Shown: positions 1-12,271, counted from the stretch's first letter. The stretch: DNA of 64,000 nt from Lolium rigidum (GCF_022539505.1 NC_061514.1:37291769-37355768); one strand, 5' to 3'. Made by a program: numbers and translations. Notes: generated from the sequence alone by a model not told the origin.

Positions 1-271
1 CATGTGGCTAAATAGCACTAAAAAATTACAGATTTATATTTCTATACAATAATCATTAGATAAAACGTGATCACACAAGAATTGGAACAGAAATACAATA
101 GAAACAAATTTCTGTTTGTTCAGGAGGTGATCAGGCAGCAAAAGGACAAGTGATAGGACGCTACTTCAAATTGTTAACTTAACAGAAAAGGGTGTGAACC
201 GTATTCTGCCAAAAAATTATCGAAAATTAACATGATTTTGCTGTAACCGAAATGTGAAGGCATTCTATTAC
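1..271 (-). other. Start of intron of F-box gene copy 1
   Basis: On the minus strand the coding exon ends in CTTCAG followed by GTAATAG, a donor site at 270-271. It is in the same place and phase as the donor of copy 2 (34091). The intron then runs off the window. Reading through the intron gives an ORF ending at 174, but by analogy with copy 2 the true last exon lies left of position 1. Confidence 0.65.
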
Positions 272-1415
272 CTGAAGTGTAGACACTTTCAAATGGATGA
301 TACTGAGAAAGGCATCTGGTTTCGCATAGTTTCTTGAACTGCAACGACTCAAGATGGACCATATAGAGGATGCCACATGTCCACAGGAACAACACATTAT
401 TTTCCTCAGCATAGCCTAGTATTATTACTGATACTCGTTGTGACTCTAGGGAAAGCAGCTTGTCCAGTTCAATAGTTGTCGCGAGTGCCCATGAAGCAAC
501 ACCATCACAATCAGTCTTCATCTTCCACAACTGAATGCTGGTGTCCATCGAAAAGAGTAAACCAAGGCTACCACCCTCTGCCCTCATATTCCAGAAGTGG
601 TCATTTTCAAGCATATGCAGTGGCACCCGTATCACAGCTAGGCTTTGCTTCCCCAAATCAAACTCGAGAATTCCTTGAAAGTTCCCAGCAAGCACCCAGT
701 AAAGGGAATTCCCAGCAAGCACAGCGGGCTTGCCAGTAAAAACCAAGGTGGGTACTTTAGCAAAGTCTTGAAAGATGGGATAATCACTCCTGGGAACCCC
801 CAAGGGAAGCGGTGTTGAGATGAGATCGCCCCAGAAGCCGGTCTCTGACGAGTAGACGCAGGCGAGAGCTCGTCTGCGTTGCTTGTCCTGGTTGTCTGCC
901 ACCGTCAAGACCACCTGGAAGTGGGCGCCGGCGCGAAGCACGGCCCCGTTGATTATCGTCCTCTCGGCATGTGTCGCGATCCCCGGTGGAATGGTGAGTC
1001 GGTGCTGGTCACCGGTGATAGGATCCCACACCAGCATCTGGTCGGGCGTGAAGTTGACGATGAGCACGAGGCCATGGCGGCATCCGAGGGACATGAAGCG
1101 GTCGCCGTGGCCGCGCTGCAAGGAGAAGCGCCCGGGCGGGACGCGGTCCGGGGCCTCTAGGATTGGCACGAAGGTGGGGACGTCGTGTTTGTCGAAGAGC
1201 CCGAGGAGCGGAGGGCTGCGGCGGTGGTGGCGGCGGAAGCGGCGGAAGAAGCCGGGGTCGGAGGCGAGGCCGTGCCAGCGCTTGCAGACGAGGGATGCGC
1301 GGGGGAGGGAGGAGGGCGGCGGCGGGAGGCGGAGGAGGATCTCTGAGAGGAGGTCGTCGTCTTCCAGCGGCGTCTTCACCGCCGGCGAGCGGGGGCGGCA
1401 TCGGGGGCTGCTCAT
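272..1415 (-). CDS. F-box protein, copy 1 (first coding exon, gene cut by window edge)
   Basis: The product is an F-box protein, expected to bind Skp1 through its N-terminal F-box and so recruit a target to an SCF ubiquitin ligase; the target is unknown. The F-box covers about residues 17-60 (LEDDDLLSEILLRLP, then SLVCKRWHGLASDPGFF). The remaining roughly 320 residues look like the beta-propeller-like C-terminal region of grass F-box proteins, with MLVWDPITGDQHRL near residue 130. The exon encodes 381 codons plus one base and ends at a GT donor in phase 1, as in copy 2. The ATG at 1415 aligns with the start of copy 2. There are no internal stops or frameshifts. The N-terminal half is very GC-rich and produces long spurious ORFs on the other strand. 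The last exon (about 16 residues) is not in the window, so whether the gene is functional cannot be judged. Confidence 0.88.
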
Positions 1416-1480
1416 CTCGCCCTACTCGCTGATTATCTGGGAGACGGAAGGAATGTGGTGGATTCGAGTCGATCTAATGC

Positions 1481-1555
1481 CTAGAGAACAGAATGCGCGC
1501 CGGTGAGCTTGGGCGGCGGAGGCGGCGGCGGCCGGCGGAGGAGGGTGGCCGTCAT
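1481..1555 (-). CDS. Conserved upstream ORF in leader of F-box copy 1 (24 codons)
   Basis: A minus-strand ATG at 1555 opens a 24-codon ORF that stops at 1481, 65 bases before the F-box start codon. It begins MTATLLRRP, has a proline run, and ends KLTGAHSVL. Copy 2 has the matching uORF at 32807-32875. The copies differ by in-frame indels (one extra leucine and one extra proline here) and one substitution, so the frame is kept. A role in damping translation of the F-box protein is an inference. Confidence 0.45.
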   Translation of the reverse strand: MTATLLRRPPPPPPPKLTGAHSVL

Positions 1556-1645
1556 CTCGATGTGGTGTGGTAGATTCTGAGTGAAGTGAAGTGCGGGCCG
1601 TAAAAAAGTGCAGTGCAGAGCCCAAAACTGGCCCGGATAGGAAAC

Positions 1646-2300
1646 CCATGTGGGTGCTAAGTAAAGGGCAAACGTAAATTAAACAACCCCTCAAAAAAGA
1701 ACGTAAATTTAACACACACACACTCTCTCTCTTCTGAAAAACAAATTATTCGCACATATTGAAGATGGTTATAGCTTCATGAAAATCGTCCACGTGACAA
1801 AGAGGTCCTAATAAGCTTGTCTAGGCTCTAGGGGTGATTTGTTTGGATTTGTAACGCAATTTTTTAAAGATGTGACACAAATTTGGTTCACTTGAAATAG
1901 CAAGCAAGAACGAGATAAATAATTTATCATACGATCATGTTAAATAATCACCGAGACGTCATAAATTTAGTATATTTATTTTTAAAAATTAATTATGTAT
2001 TTGATCAGTATTTGTCTATTTACTATTTTATTTGGACAAATATAGCTCATGATCGACTACTTTGTCAAGGCGTCCGGTGTATCCGAAGAAGTATTTGGCC
2101 GCCTGTTTCGAATGTATCTCAATATGTTAGGAACATTGTGTAGTGTATCAAGCTGCACAACCTGTTTGGGCCCCTAAAATACATCACGTGTTATAGATGC
2201 TCGAATACTTATTTATATATTTTTTCAATACTTAACGAAAATGGCTAAACCTCTTTATGGAGACCTCAGATTTCAAGAATATCCAACATAGAAGCTAAAA
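1646..2300. other. Intergenic DNA, no feature recognised
   Basis: This is AT-rich sequence upstream of F-box copy 1. It has no counterpart upstream of copy 2, so the duplication ends near 1645. A CA/CT simple repeat lies at about 1713-1733. No gene or element ends were found. Confidence 0.5.
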
Positions 2301-2309
2301 AAGAAAGTC

Positions 2310-2530
2310 CATTTTTTTTAGAAACACACGGTACACACACATAGACTTACAAATATGTGTACATATACCCACCTCTATGAACTTACTCACATCCTACCCT
2401 ATGAGATCCTTCGAGGGGTTGAGCTTATGGGTCTTGAGATTGACGAAATCACCGTACCTTACTATCGACGGAAACATCGTCTCTCACTGCAAGAAAATTC
2501 CACCTTTAGGAAACACCAAGGTGCTAGACA
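2310..2530. mobile_element. Degenerate SINE-like repeat
   Basis: A poly-T stretch (about 2312-2319) is followed by an ACACAC/ATATGTG tract, CACCTCTATGAACTTACTCAC, and then TTGAGATTGACGAAATCACC and GACGGAAACATCGTCTC. The order of these phrases resembles a very common Triticeae short repeat recalled as the Au-SINE group, but the copy is badly decayed. The assignment is from memory and tentative. Confidence 0.35.
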
Positions 2531-3009
2531 TGTGTTTGATTATTGGCGCACTAGTGGTGCCACTGCGCATAACCATTCAACCACAGGTTAATTGTCAAAC
2601 AAGTCCTAAACTCTCACGGCCGGGGTAAACCTCATCGGAGTATGACTGGTGATGTGTTCGGGCCGAGACGACGGACCATCAATGCCCCAACTCTTTCTTA
2701 GATATTTCACCATCGTCGTCAACCACAATGCTTACATCATCCATGCTCAGCCATTTAACAGCTTCCACCAGGACCTTCCACTTCCACATGAAAAAATGGC
2801 AAGCCTAGGGTTATCACTCCCCCATTATTATGTTGTAGGCATTGGAGTATAGCAATTTCGACAAACATCCATGTTGTTCCTAGGCTTGCTACAGTACTAG
2901 CTCCAACCCAAAGCTTAATGCTTATACAGTATTATTTTTAGATAGTCAAACTATGTTATGTTTGACCAAGTTTTTACCAAAAAATGTTAACATGCAAAAT
3001 ATATATAAT
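2531..3009. other. Unassigned repeat-like DNA with a Stowaway-like scrap
   Basis: There is no coding region. Around 2940-3000 the text TAGTCAAACTATGTTATG then TTTGACCAAGTTTTTACC resembles the interior of grass Stowaway MITEs, but no terminal repeats or TA duplication were found. It is a remnant at most. Confidence 0.25.
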
Positions 3010-4404
3010 GTGTTGATATGTGTTGATGGTGGAGGTTCCATTGCAAGGGTTCTACTTATCTTGGACTAATCACCAATGCCGTCTAGTGATTCTAGCGTCG
3101 TACATTTCGCGTTAACCATAAGATCTATAATGGCTCTGGGGAAGTCAGATGTATCTTTTCCCTCTTGTATATCAATGGACTAGTGATAAGGGTTGCCTGT
3201 ATCAGTCTATCTATTGGTAAAGGTGATGACAGTGGTCCGGAACAGTCTACCAATAGGTATAGGAGAGGGCAGAGTTATTAAAGGTCTATGATGGATTGTA
3301 AGGGTTGTCCGGGTTAGTCTATCCATAATGTATAGGATAGGGCATAAGATTTATTCGGAACAGTCTACCTTAATGGTATAGGTGAGAACAAATGCATGGG
3401 TCAATCTACCTATAGATAAATGACATGACAAACTTACAAAAGGGTGGATTTGCGGGGTCGCGGAGAAGGCAGTGATTGGCTTGGTTCTTATGCCGGGCCT
3501 CACACCAAGGAAGTGTGGACGAGAAAGTACGCCCGGTTGGCAACAAGGATAAGTTCTCTTATGGGAAAAGTAACGCACCTCTGCAGAGAGTATCAAATTG
3601 TGGCTTGTCACTCCCAGTTCCGGGAAGGGAACTACGAACGTGGTAGGAAAGGAACTCCGTGAAGTTATGGTCAACCTGTGAAGACTGGCGGGCATAGTTT
3701 TCAAAATAAAATAAATCTTTTGAAGAAATGTTTTCAAAACATGCATTGACCTGAGATTTTCTGATCAATGGTCGTAGCTAGTGCATCAAACACCTTTTCT
3801 CTTTTGAACTTGTTGAGTACCTCTGTACTTTCTTTCTTTCGACACCCTTGCTTGACTGTAACAATGAAGAGGAGGCCTGCACCGGAGCACCGGAAGGGGA
3901 CTATGAGTTGGTCTACGAAAAGCCTGATCTGTCCGGAGGAGTAGAAGGCATGGACTATGGGATAGTCTACAGAGTGGACAACATCGAAGCGGAAGAATAG
4001 AGTCTCACCTTAGTTCTATCAGAGCCGAGCAACGTAGTGGCATACTTAAATAAGTTGCTGAGCTCATTATGTCTCTTAAGTTGAGTTGTAAGAGTACTTT
4101 AGTAGTATCGTAGGGTGTTCTCATCGGACCTGTGAGAATACCAACTTGTTAAGACCATGTTTGTAATATAATCTGGAGTGTTATGACCTGCAATGTTTCT
4201 GTTGTACCACTTTGAGGGATGTGATATTTGTGAAGAAGTCCCTTCATGAAGATAATATCAACGACTTGTATACTACAACATGCAGTGGTATGCTCGGTCA
4301 CCGCAACCGGCATGCAGACAAGGGCACTGCGAGGCAGTGGGATCTTGATTCACTCGCGGAGCGTGCCCTGTAACCATGGCGGGACGACGAGCATGTGGAG
4401 GATG
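3010..4404 (+). mobile_element. Degenerate retrotransposon remnant (probable Gypsy LTR region)
   Basis: This is noncoding sequence with a layout seen in old Gypsy LTRs of grasses, including a phrase near 4290 about GCTCGGTCACCGCAACCGGC. It includes imperfect repeats at 3190-3420. No intact ends were found. It is interrupted at its right end by the E0 solo LTR, and 27559-27830 may be its continuation. Family not identified. Confidence 0.35.
3190..3420 (+). repeat. Imperfect tandem-like repeats with a CAGTCTACC...GGTATAGG core
   Basis: A phrase of the form AGTCTA(C/T)C(A/T)AT followed by GGTA(T/A)AGG recurs at about 3207, 3248, 3315 and 3362, with loosely conserved text between (AGGGCAGAG, AGGGCATAAG). 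Spacing is about 40-67 bases. The repeats lie inside the retrotransposon remnant. Confidence 0.5.
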
Positions 4405-4845
4405 TGAAAGGACGAGATGTCGCCTAGAGGGGGGGTGAATAGGCGTTTAAAAAATCTTACGGATTTGGCTTGTAAGAATGCGAAATTGAACTAACGTTTA
4501 GTTTACAAGCACAACCCCTAAATATGCTAGGCTCAACTAAGTGCAACAACAACAACTAGAGCTAAGCAAGATAGGCACAAGATATATGTAGCATAAGTGA
4601 TAACAAGATATATGTACTTCAAGCACGATGGCTATCACAATGAAAGAAAGCTCGGGTATAGAAATAACCGAGGCACGCGGAGACGAGGATGTATTCCCGT
4701 GTTCCCTTCCTTTGCAAGAAGGTACGTCACGTTTGGAGGAGTGGAGGTCCCACGAAGGATTCCCCAACACCACGAAGGCTCCCTATTCTCCGAGCCAAAC
4801 CCACGAAGGATAATGACCCTTTCCTTATGTTTAGCTTTATCTCCA

Positions 4846-5058
4846 TGATACGTCTCCGACGTATCGATAATTTCTTATGTTCCATGCCACATTATTGATG
4901 ATATCTACATGTTTTATACACTTTATATGTCATATTTATGCGTTTTCCGGAACTAACCTATTGACGAGATGCCGAAGGGCCAGTTCCTGTTTTCTGCTGT
5001 TTTTGGTTCCAGAAATCCTAGTAAGGAAATATTCTCGGAATCGGACGAAATCAAGGCC
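4846..5058 (+). repeat. E1 5' LTR, first part
   Basis: The first 213 bases of the E1 5' LTR begin at TGATACGTCTCCGACGTATC and correspond to 23637-23849 of the 3' LTR. E2 interrupts it; the rest of the LTR is 18658-20162. Confidence 0.85.
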
Positions 5059-6656
5059 TGATGGCGTGTATTTCACACGTTCGTTGGGGAACCCCAAGAG
5101 GAAGGTATGATGCGCACAGCAGCAAGTTTTCCCTCAGAAAGAAACCAAGGTTTATCGAACCAGGAGGAGCCAAGAAGCACGTTGAAGGTTGATGGCGGCG
5201 GGATGTAGTGCGGCGCAACACCGGAGATCCCGGCGCCAACGTGGAACCCGCACAACACAACCAAAGTACTTTGCCCCAATGAAACAGTGAGGTTGTCAAT
5301 CTCACCGGCTTGCTGTAACAAAGGATTAACCGTATTGTGTGGAAGATGATTGTTTGCAGAGAAAACGAGTAAAACAAGTATTGCGGCAGATTTGTATTTC
5401 GGTATTAAAGAATGGACCGGGGTCCACGGTTCACTAGAGGTGTCTCTCCCATAAGATAAAAGCATGTTGGGTGAACAAATTACAGTCGGGCAATTGACAA
5501 ATAGAGAGGGTATAACAATGCACATACATGTCATGATAAGTATAGTGAGATTTAATTGGGCATTACGACAAAGTACATAGACCGCCATCCAACTGCATCT
5601 ATGCCTAAAAAGTCCACCTTCAGGTTATCGTCCGAACCCCCTCCGGTATTAAGTTGCTAAACAACGGACAATTGCATTAAGTATGGTGCGTAATGTAATC
5701 AATAACTACATCCTCGGACATAGCATCAATGTTTTATCCCTAGTGGCAACAAGACACAGCACAACCTTAGAACTTTCCGTCACCGTCCCAGGTGTCAATG
5801 CGGGCATGAACCCACTATCGAGCATAAATACTCCCTCTTGGAGTTAAGAGCAAAAACTTGGCCGAGCCTCTACTAATAACGGAGAGCATGCAAGATCATA
5901 AACAACACATATGCAATAACTTGATAATTAACATAACATGGTATTCTCTATCCATCGGATCCCGACAAACACAACATAGAGTATTACGGATAGATGATCT
6001 TGATCATGTTAGGCAGCTCACAAGATCCAACAATGAAGCACAATGAGGAGAAGACAACCATCTAGCTACTGCTATGGACCCATAGTCCAGGGGTGAACTA
6101 CTCACTCATCACTCCGGAGGCGACCATGGCGGTGTAGAGTCCTCCGGGAGATGAATCCCCTCTCGGCGAGGGTGCGGAGGAGATCTCCGGAATCCCCCGA
6201 GATGGGATTGGCGGCGGCGGCGTCTCTGGAAGGTTTTCCGTATCGTGGTTTTTCGCCTCAGGGGTTTCGCGACGGAGGCTTTAAGTAGGCGGAAGGGCAG
6301 AGTCGGGGGCTGACGAGGGGCCCACACCACAGGGCGGCGCGGGCCCCTCCTTGGCCGCGCCGCCTTGTGGTGTCGCCACCTCGTGGCCCCACTTCGTATG
6401 CTCTTCGGTCTTCTGGAAGGTTCGTGGCAAAATAGGACCCCGGGTCTTGATTTCGTCCAATTCCGAGAATATTTCGTTACTAGGATTTCCGAAACCAAAA
6501 ACAGCAGAAAACAGACAGTCGGCACTTCGGCATCTTGTTAATAGGTTAGTTCCAGAAAATGCACGAATATGACATAAAGTGTGCATAAAACGTGTAGGTA
6601 TCATCAATAATATGGCATGGAACATAAGAAATTATCGATACGTCGGAGACGTATCA
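5059..6656 (-). repeat. E2 3' LTR
   Basis: This 1,598-bp LTR, read on the minus strand, starts with TGATACG at 6656 and ends with CGCCATCA at 5059. It matches the split 5' LTR of E2 (10193-10662 plus 17520-18657). Confidence 0.87.
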
Positions 6657-9237
6657 GCATCCCCAAGCTTAGTTCGCTCGTCCCGAGCGAGGTAAAACGA
6701 TAACAAAGATAATTTCTGAAGTGACATGCCATCATAACCTTGATCATACTATTTGTAAACATATGTAGTGGATGCAGCGATCAAAACAATGGTAATGACA
6801 TGAGTAAACAAGTGAATCATAAAGCAAAGACTTTTCATGAATAGTACTTCAAGACAAGTATTAATAAGTCTTGCATAAGAGTTAACTCATAAAGCAATAA
6901 ATCAAAGTAAAGGCATTGAAGCAACACAAAGGAAGATTAAGTTTCAGCGGTTGCTTTCAACTTGTAACATGTATATCTCATGGATATTGTCAATGTAAAG
7001 TAATATAACAAGTGCAATATGCAAGTATGTAAGAATCAATGCGCAGTTCACACAAGTGTTTGCTTCTTGAGGTGGAGAGAGATAGGTGAACTGACTCAAC
7101 ATAAAAGTAAAAAGAATGATCCTTCAAAGAGGAAAGCATCGATTGCTATATTTGTGCTAGAGCTTTTATTTTGAAAACATGAAACAATTTTGTCAACGGT
7201 AGTAATAAAGCATATGAGTTATGAAAGTTATATCTTACAAGTTGCAAGCCTCATGCATAGTATACTAATAGTGCCCGCACCTTGTCCTAATTAGCTTGGA
7301 CTACCGGATCTTTGCAATGCACATGTTTTAACCAAGTGTCACAATGGGGTACCTCCATGCCGCTCGTACAAAGGTCTAAGGAGAAAGCTCGCATTTTGGA
7401 TTTCTCGCTTTTGATTATTCTCAACTTAGACATCCATACCGGGACAACATGGACAACGAGATAATGGACTCCTCTTTAATGCATAAGCATGTGGCAACAA
7501 TTATTATTCTCATATGAGATTGAGGATATGTGTCCAAAACTGAAACTTCCACCATGAATCATGGCTTTAGTTAGCGGCCCAATGTTCTTCTCTAACAATA
7601 TGCATGCTCCAACCATTAAGGTGGTAGATCTCTCTTACTTCGGACAAGACGAACATGCATAGCAACTCACATGATATTCAACAAAGAATAGTTGATGGCG
7701 TCCCAGAAACATGGTTATCGCACAACAAGCAACTTAATAAGAGATAAAGTGCATAAGTACATATTCAATACCACAATAGTTTTTAAGCTATTTGTCCCAT
7801 GAGCTATACATTGCAAAGGTGAATGATGGAATTTTAAAGGTAGCACTCAAGCAATTTACTTTGGAATGGCGGATAAATACCATGTAGTAGGTAGGTATGG
7901 TGGACACAAATGGCATAGTGGTTGGCTCAAGTATTTTGGATGCATGAGAAGTATCCCCTCTCGATACAAGGTTTAGGCTAGCAAGGTTATTTGAAACAAA
8001 CACAAGGATGAACGGTGCAGCAAAACTCACATAAAAGACATATTGTAAACATTATAAGAATCTACACCGTCTTCCTTGTTGTTCAAAACTCAATACTAGA
8101 TGTTATCTAGACTCTAGAGAAACCAAATATGCAAACCAAATTAGCAAGCTCTAAGTGTTTCTTCATTAATGGGTGCAAAGTATATGATGCAAGAGCTTAA
8201 ACATGAGCACAACAATTGCCAAGTATCAATTTATCCAAGACATTTCAGAGTTACTACATGTAGTATTTTCCAATTCCAACCATATAACAATTTAACGAAG
8301 AAGAAACTTCGCCATGAATACTATGAGTAAAGCCCAAGGACATACTTGTCCATATGCTACAGCGGAGCGTGTCTCTCTCCCAAAAAGTGAATGCTAGGAT
8401 CCATTTTATTCAAACAAAACAAAAACAAACCGACGCTCCAAGCAAAGTGCATAAGATGTGACGGAATAAAAATATAGTTTCAGGGGAGGAACCTGATAAT
8501 GTTGTCGATGAAGAAGGGGATGCCTTGGGCATCCCCAAGCTTAGACGCTTGAGTCTTCTTATAATATGCAGGGGTGAACCACCGGGGCATCCCAAGGCTT
8601 AGAGCTTTCACTCTCCTTGATCATATTGCATCATACTCCTCTCTTGATCCTTGAAAACTTCCTCCACACCAAACTCGAAACAACTCATTAGAGGGTTAGT
8701 GCACAATAAAAATTCACATGTTCAAAGGTGACACAATCATTCTTAACACTTCTGGACATTGCATAAAGCTACTGGACATTAATGGATCAAAGAAATTCAT
8801 CCAACATAGCAAAAGAGGCAATGCGAAATAAAAAGGCAGAATCTGTCAAAACAGAACAGTCCGTAAAGATGGATTTTATTAGGCCACCAGACTTGCTCAA
8901 ATGAAAATGCTCAAATTGAATGAAAGTTGCGTACATATCTGAGGATCATGCACGTAAATTGGCTTAATTTTCTGAGCTACCTACAGGGAGGTAGACCCAG
9001 ATTCGTGACAGCAAAGAAATCTGGAACTGCGCAGTAATCCAAATCTAGTACTTACTTTTACTATCAAAGACTTTACTTGGCACAACAAAACATAAAACTA
9101 AGATAAGGAGAGGTTGCTACAGTAGTAAACAACTTCCAAGACTCAAATATAAAACAAAAATACTGTAGTAAAAACATGGGTTGTCTCCCATAAGCGCTTT
9201 TCTTTAACGCCTTTCAGCTAGGCGCGAAAAGTGTAAC
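6657..9237 (-). other. E2 copy of the shared 3' noncoding block
   Basis: About 2.58 kb between the E2 ORF and its 3' LTR contains no gene. It is closely related to 13330-15922 (E3) and 21055-23636 (E1) in opposite orientation. It includes two internal polypurine-tract-like motifs (about 8530 and 8594), a hairpin at 8516-8536, and the terminal polypurine tract next to the LTR at 6657-6671. Confidence 0.85.
8516..8536 (-). other. Conserved hairpin next to an internal polypurine-like motif (E2)
   Basis: A perfect 9-bp inverted repeat, GGGGATGCC and GGCATCCCC with a 3-base loop, directly follows AAGCTT in element orientation. The same hairpin occurs in E1 (21751-21771) and E3 (14030-14050). Confidence 0.7.
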
Positions 9238-9882
9238 TCAAGTGTTATCAAAGGGTGGTGCATCTACAGCGGGGTTTGGAGTTTTCTCAATCATGCATAG
9301 TATATTGGATACATAAGTTTCAGCGTCTCCCTTTTCATTAGTCTTGGGCTTGCTACTCTCATCGAACAAATTTTCGGGAACAAGCCAAGCATAGTTATGT
9401 TCTAGTGCATCATTCATAGCTAGGAGTTTACATGGTATTGGTGCTTTGATCTCCCCACCATCATTAATATTATTAGTGTACCTTATTCTATCCATGTCCA
9501 TTTTTTCAAGGAGACTAACAAAATTAGTATGAGAACCAAGCATATTAAATTTAGCAAAAACCTTTCTAGCCTCTCTTGCTAGACCACCAAATTCTCTAAG
9601 AAGGGTTTCTAAAACAAAATCTTTCTTTTCCCCCTCTTCCATATCACCAAGTGTAAGAAACATGTGTTGGATTATAGGATTGAGATTAACAAATTTAGTT
9701 TCCAACATGCGAACTAAAGCAGCAGCAGCAATTTCATAAGTAGGAGCAAGTTCTACCAAGTGTCTATCTTCAAAATCTTCAACGGTACTAACATGACTGA
9801 AGAATTCTTCTATATTGTTTCTCCCAATGATAGTCCCGCGTCCTACCGGTATTTTTTTTGTGGTAAAATTAAAAAGAAACAT
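9238..9882 (-). CDS. Unknown protein encoded by element E2 (214 codons)
   Basis: A single open frame lies between the primer site and the 3' noncoding block of E2. The protein is soluble-looking, with an N-terminal segment of about 50 residues (FTTKKIPVGRGTIIGRNNIEE), a helical middle (EIAAAALVRMLETKFV, GEKKDFVLETLLREFGGLAREARKVF) and a charged tail. No gag, zinc knuckle, protease or polymerase motif is visible. The ATG at 9882 is the first in frame and is near the LTR, as expected for an element gene. Codon use is AT-rich, as in the gag of E3. No function is assigned. The frame is intact although the element is not young, so it may have been under selection or be a recent copy. Confidence 0.6.
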   Translation of the reverse strand: MFLFNFTTKKIPVGRGTIIGRNNIEEFFSHVSTVEDFEDRHLVELAPTYEIAAAALVRMLETKFVNLNPIIQHMFLTLGDMEEGEKKDFVLETLLREFGGLAREARKVFAKFNMLGSHTNFVSLLEKMDMDRIRYTNNINDGGEIKAPIPCKLLAMNDALEHNYAWLVPENLFDESSKPKTNEKGDAETYVSNILCMIEKTPNPAVDAPPFDNT

Positions 9883-10090
9883 GATGAATCAAGTAAAGTA
9901 AATGCAAGTAACTAATTTTTTTTTGTGTTTTTGATATAGAGTGCAAGACAGTAAATAAAGTAAAACTAGCAACTAATTTTTTTGTGTTTTGATATAATGC
10001 AGCAAACAAAGTAGTAAATAAAATAAAGCAAGACAAAAACAAAGTAAAGAGATTGAGAAGTGGAGACTCCCCTTGCAGCGTGTCTTGATC

Positions 10091-10107
10091 TCCCGGCAAC
10101 GGCGCCA
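10091..10107 (-). other. Second, internal primer-binding-site copy of E2
   Basis: On the minus strand this reads TGGCGCCGTTGCCGGGA, and the upstream CTCTTTTTC is also repeated. It lies 74 bases inside the true primer site at 10164-10181. Confidence 0.75.
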
Positions 10108-10163
10108 GAAAAAGAGCTGTTGACGTGGGAGTTGAAAATCTTTGTGGTGTAACTTTTCTTCGT

Positions 10164-10181
10164 TCCCCGGCAACGGCGCCA
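10164..10181 (-). other. Primer-binding site of E2
   Basis: TGGCGCCGTTGCCGGGGA on the minus strand, 11 bases inside the 5' LTR end. It is complementary to the 3' end expected of a plant tRNA-Asp. Confidence 0.8.
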
Positions 10182-10192
10182 GAAAAAGAGCT

Positions 10193-10662
10193 TGATGGCG
10201 TGTATTTCACACGTTCGTTGGGGAACCCCAAGAGGAAGGTATGATGCGCACAGCAGCAAGTTTTCCCTCAGAAAGAAACCAAGGTTTATCGAACCAGGAG
10301 GAGCCAAGAAGCACGTTGAAGGTTGATGGCAGCGGGATGTAGTGCGGCGCAACACCAGAGATCCTGGCGCCAACGTGGAACCTGCACAACACAATCAAAG
10401 TACTTTGCCCCAACGAAACAGTGAGGTTGTCAATCTCACCGGCTTGCTGTAAAAAAGGATTAACCGTATTGTGGGGAAGATGATTGTTTGCGAGAGAAAA
10501 CGAGTAAAACAAGTATTGCAAGCAGATTTGTATTTCGAGTATAAAAGAATGGACCGGGGTCCACAGTTCACTAGAGGTGTCTCTCCCATAAGATAAAAGC
10601 ATGTTGGGTGAACAAATTACAGTCGGGCAATTGACAAATAGAGAGGGCATAACAATGCACAT
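10193..10662 (-). repeat. E2 5' LTR, distal part
   Basis: This is the last 470 bases of the E2 5' LTR (minus-strand sense). It ends at TGATGGCG (10193, reverse complement of CGCCATCA). It rejoins 17520-18657 once E3 and one copy of CACAT are removed. Confidence 0.85.
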
Positions 10663-12261
10663 TGATACGTCTCCGACGTATCGATAATTTCTTATGTTCT
10701 ATGCCATATTATTGATGATACCTACATGTTTTATGCACACTTTATGTCATATTCGTGCATTTTCTGGAACTAACCTATTAACAAGATGCCGAAGTGTCGG
10801 TTCTCGTTTTCTGCTGTTTTTGGTTTCGAAATCCTAGTAACGAAATATTCTCGGAATTGGACGAAACGAAGACCCGGGGGCCTATTTTGCCACGAACCTT
10901 CCGAGAAGACCGAAGAGCATACGAAGTGGGGCCACGAGGTGGCGACACCACATGGCGGCGCGGCCAAGGGGGCCCGCGCCGCCCTATGGTGTGGGCCCCT
11001 CGTCGGGCCCCCGACTCGCCCTTCCGCCTACTTAAAGCCTCCGTCGCGAAACCCCGAGACGAAAACCCACGATACGGAAAACCTTGCCGAGACGCCGCCG
11101 CCGCCGATCCCATCTCGGGGGATTACGGAGATCTCCTCCGGCACCCTGCCGGAGAGGGGATTCATCTCCCGGAGGACTCTACACCGCCATGGTCGCCTCC
11201 GGAGTGATGAGTGAGTAGTTCACCCCTGGACTATGGGTCCATAGCAGTAGCTAGATGGTTGTCTTCTCCTCATTGTGCTTCATTGTCGGATCTTGTGAGC
11301 TGCCTAACATGATCAAGATCATCTATCTGTAATACTCTATGTTGTGTTTGTCGGGATCCGATGGATAGATAATACCATGTCATGTTAATTATCAAGTTAT
11401 TACATATGTGTTGTTTATGATCTTGCATGCTCTCCGTTACTAGTAGAGGCTCGGCCAAGTTTTTGCTTTTAACTCCAAGAGGGAGTATTTATGCTCGATA
11501 GTGGGTTCATGCCCGCATTGACACACGGGACGATGTGACGAAAGTTCTAAGGTTGTGTTGTGCTTGTTGCCACTAGGGATAAAACATTGGCGCTATGTCC
11601 GAGGATGTAGTTGTTGATTACATTACGCACCATACTTAATGCAATTGTCCGTTGCTTTGCAACTTAATACTGGAAGGGGTTCGGATGATAACCTGAAGGT
11701 GGACTTTTTAGGCATAGATGCGATTGGATGGCGGTCTATGTACTTTGTCGTAATGCCCAATTAAATCTCACTATACTTATCATGTCATGTATGTGCATTG
11801 TTATGCCCTCTCTATTTGTCAATTGCCCGACTGTAATTTGTTCACCCAACATGCTTTTATCTTATGGGAGAGACACCTCTAGTGAACTGTGGACCCCGGT
11901 CCATTCTTTTAATACTCGAAATACAAATCTGTCGCAATACTCGTTTTACTCGTTTTCTCTCGCAAACAATCATCTTCCACACAATACGGTTAATCCTTTG
12001 TTACGGCAAGCTCGGTGAGATTGACAACCTCACCTTGTTTCGTTGGGGCAAAGTACTTTGGTTGTGTTGTGCAGGTTCCACGTTGGCGCCGGAATCTCCG
12101 GTGTTGCGCCGCACTACATCCCGCCGCCATCAACCTTCAACGTGCTTCTTGACTCCTACTGGTTCGATTAAACCTTGGTTTCTTACTGAGGGAAACTTGC
12201 CGCTGTGCGCATCACACCTTCCTCTTGGGGTTCCCAACGGACGTGTCAACTACACGCATCA
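10663..12261 (+). repeat. E3 5' LTR
   Basis: This 1,599-bp LTR is nearly identical to 15923-17519. Most differences are one- or two-base indels, often CTG against CTCG. Confidence 0.92.
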
Positions 12262-12271
12262 AGCAAATTTC

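Larger units (their letters stand above)
1..1645 (-). repeat. Left arm of inverted F-box gene duplication
   Basis: This stretch is the reverse complement of about 32703-34182. The match runs from the leader (GGATAGGAAAC at 1635-1645 against GTTTCCTATCC at 32703), through the coding exon, into the intron (the first 18 bases of the window match 34165-34182). The arm touches the window edge, so the duplication probably extends further left. Small indels and substitutions separate the arms, so this is an established duplication and not an assembly echo. Confidence 0.9.

Noticed and set aside
879..1506. Long plus-strand ORFs opposite F-box copy 1
   Set aside because: They are antisense shadows of a GC-rich coding exon. 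The same shadows appear opposite copy 2 (32850-33479), and neither resembles a protein family.
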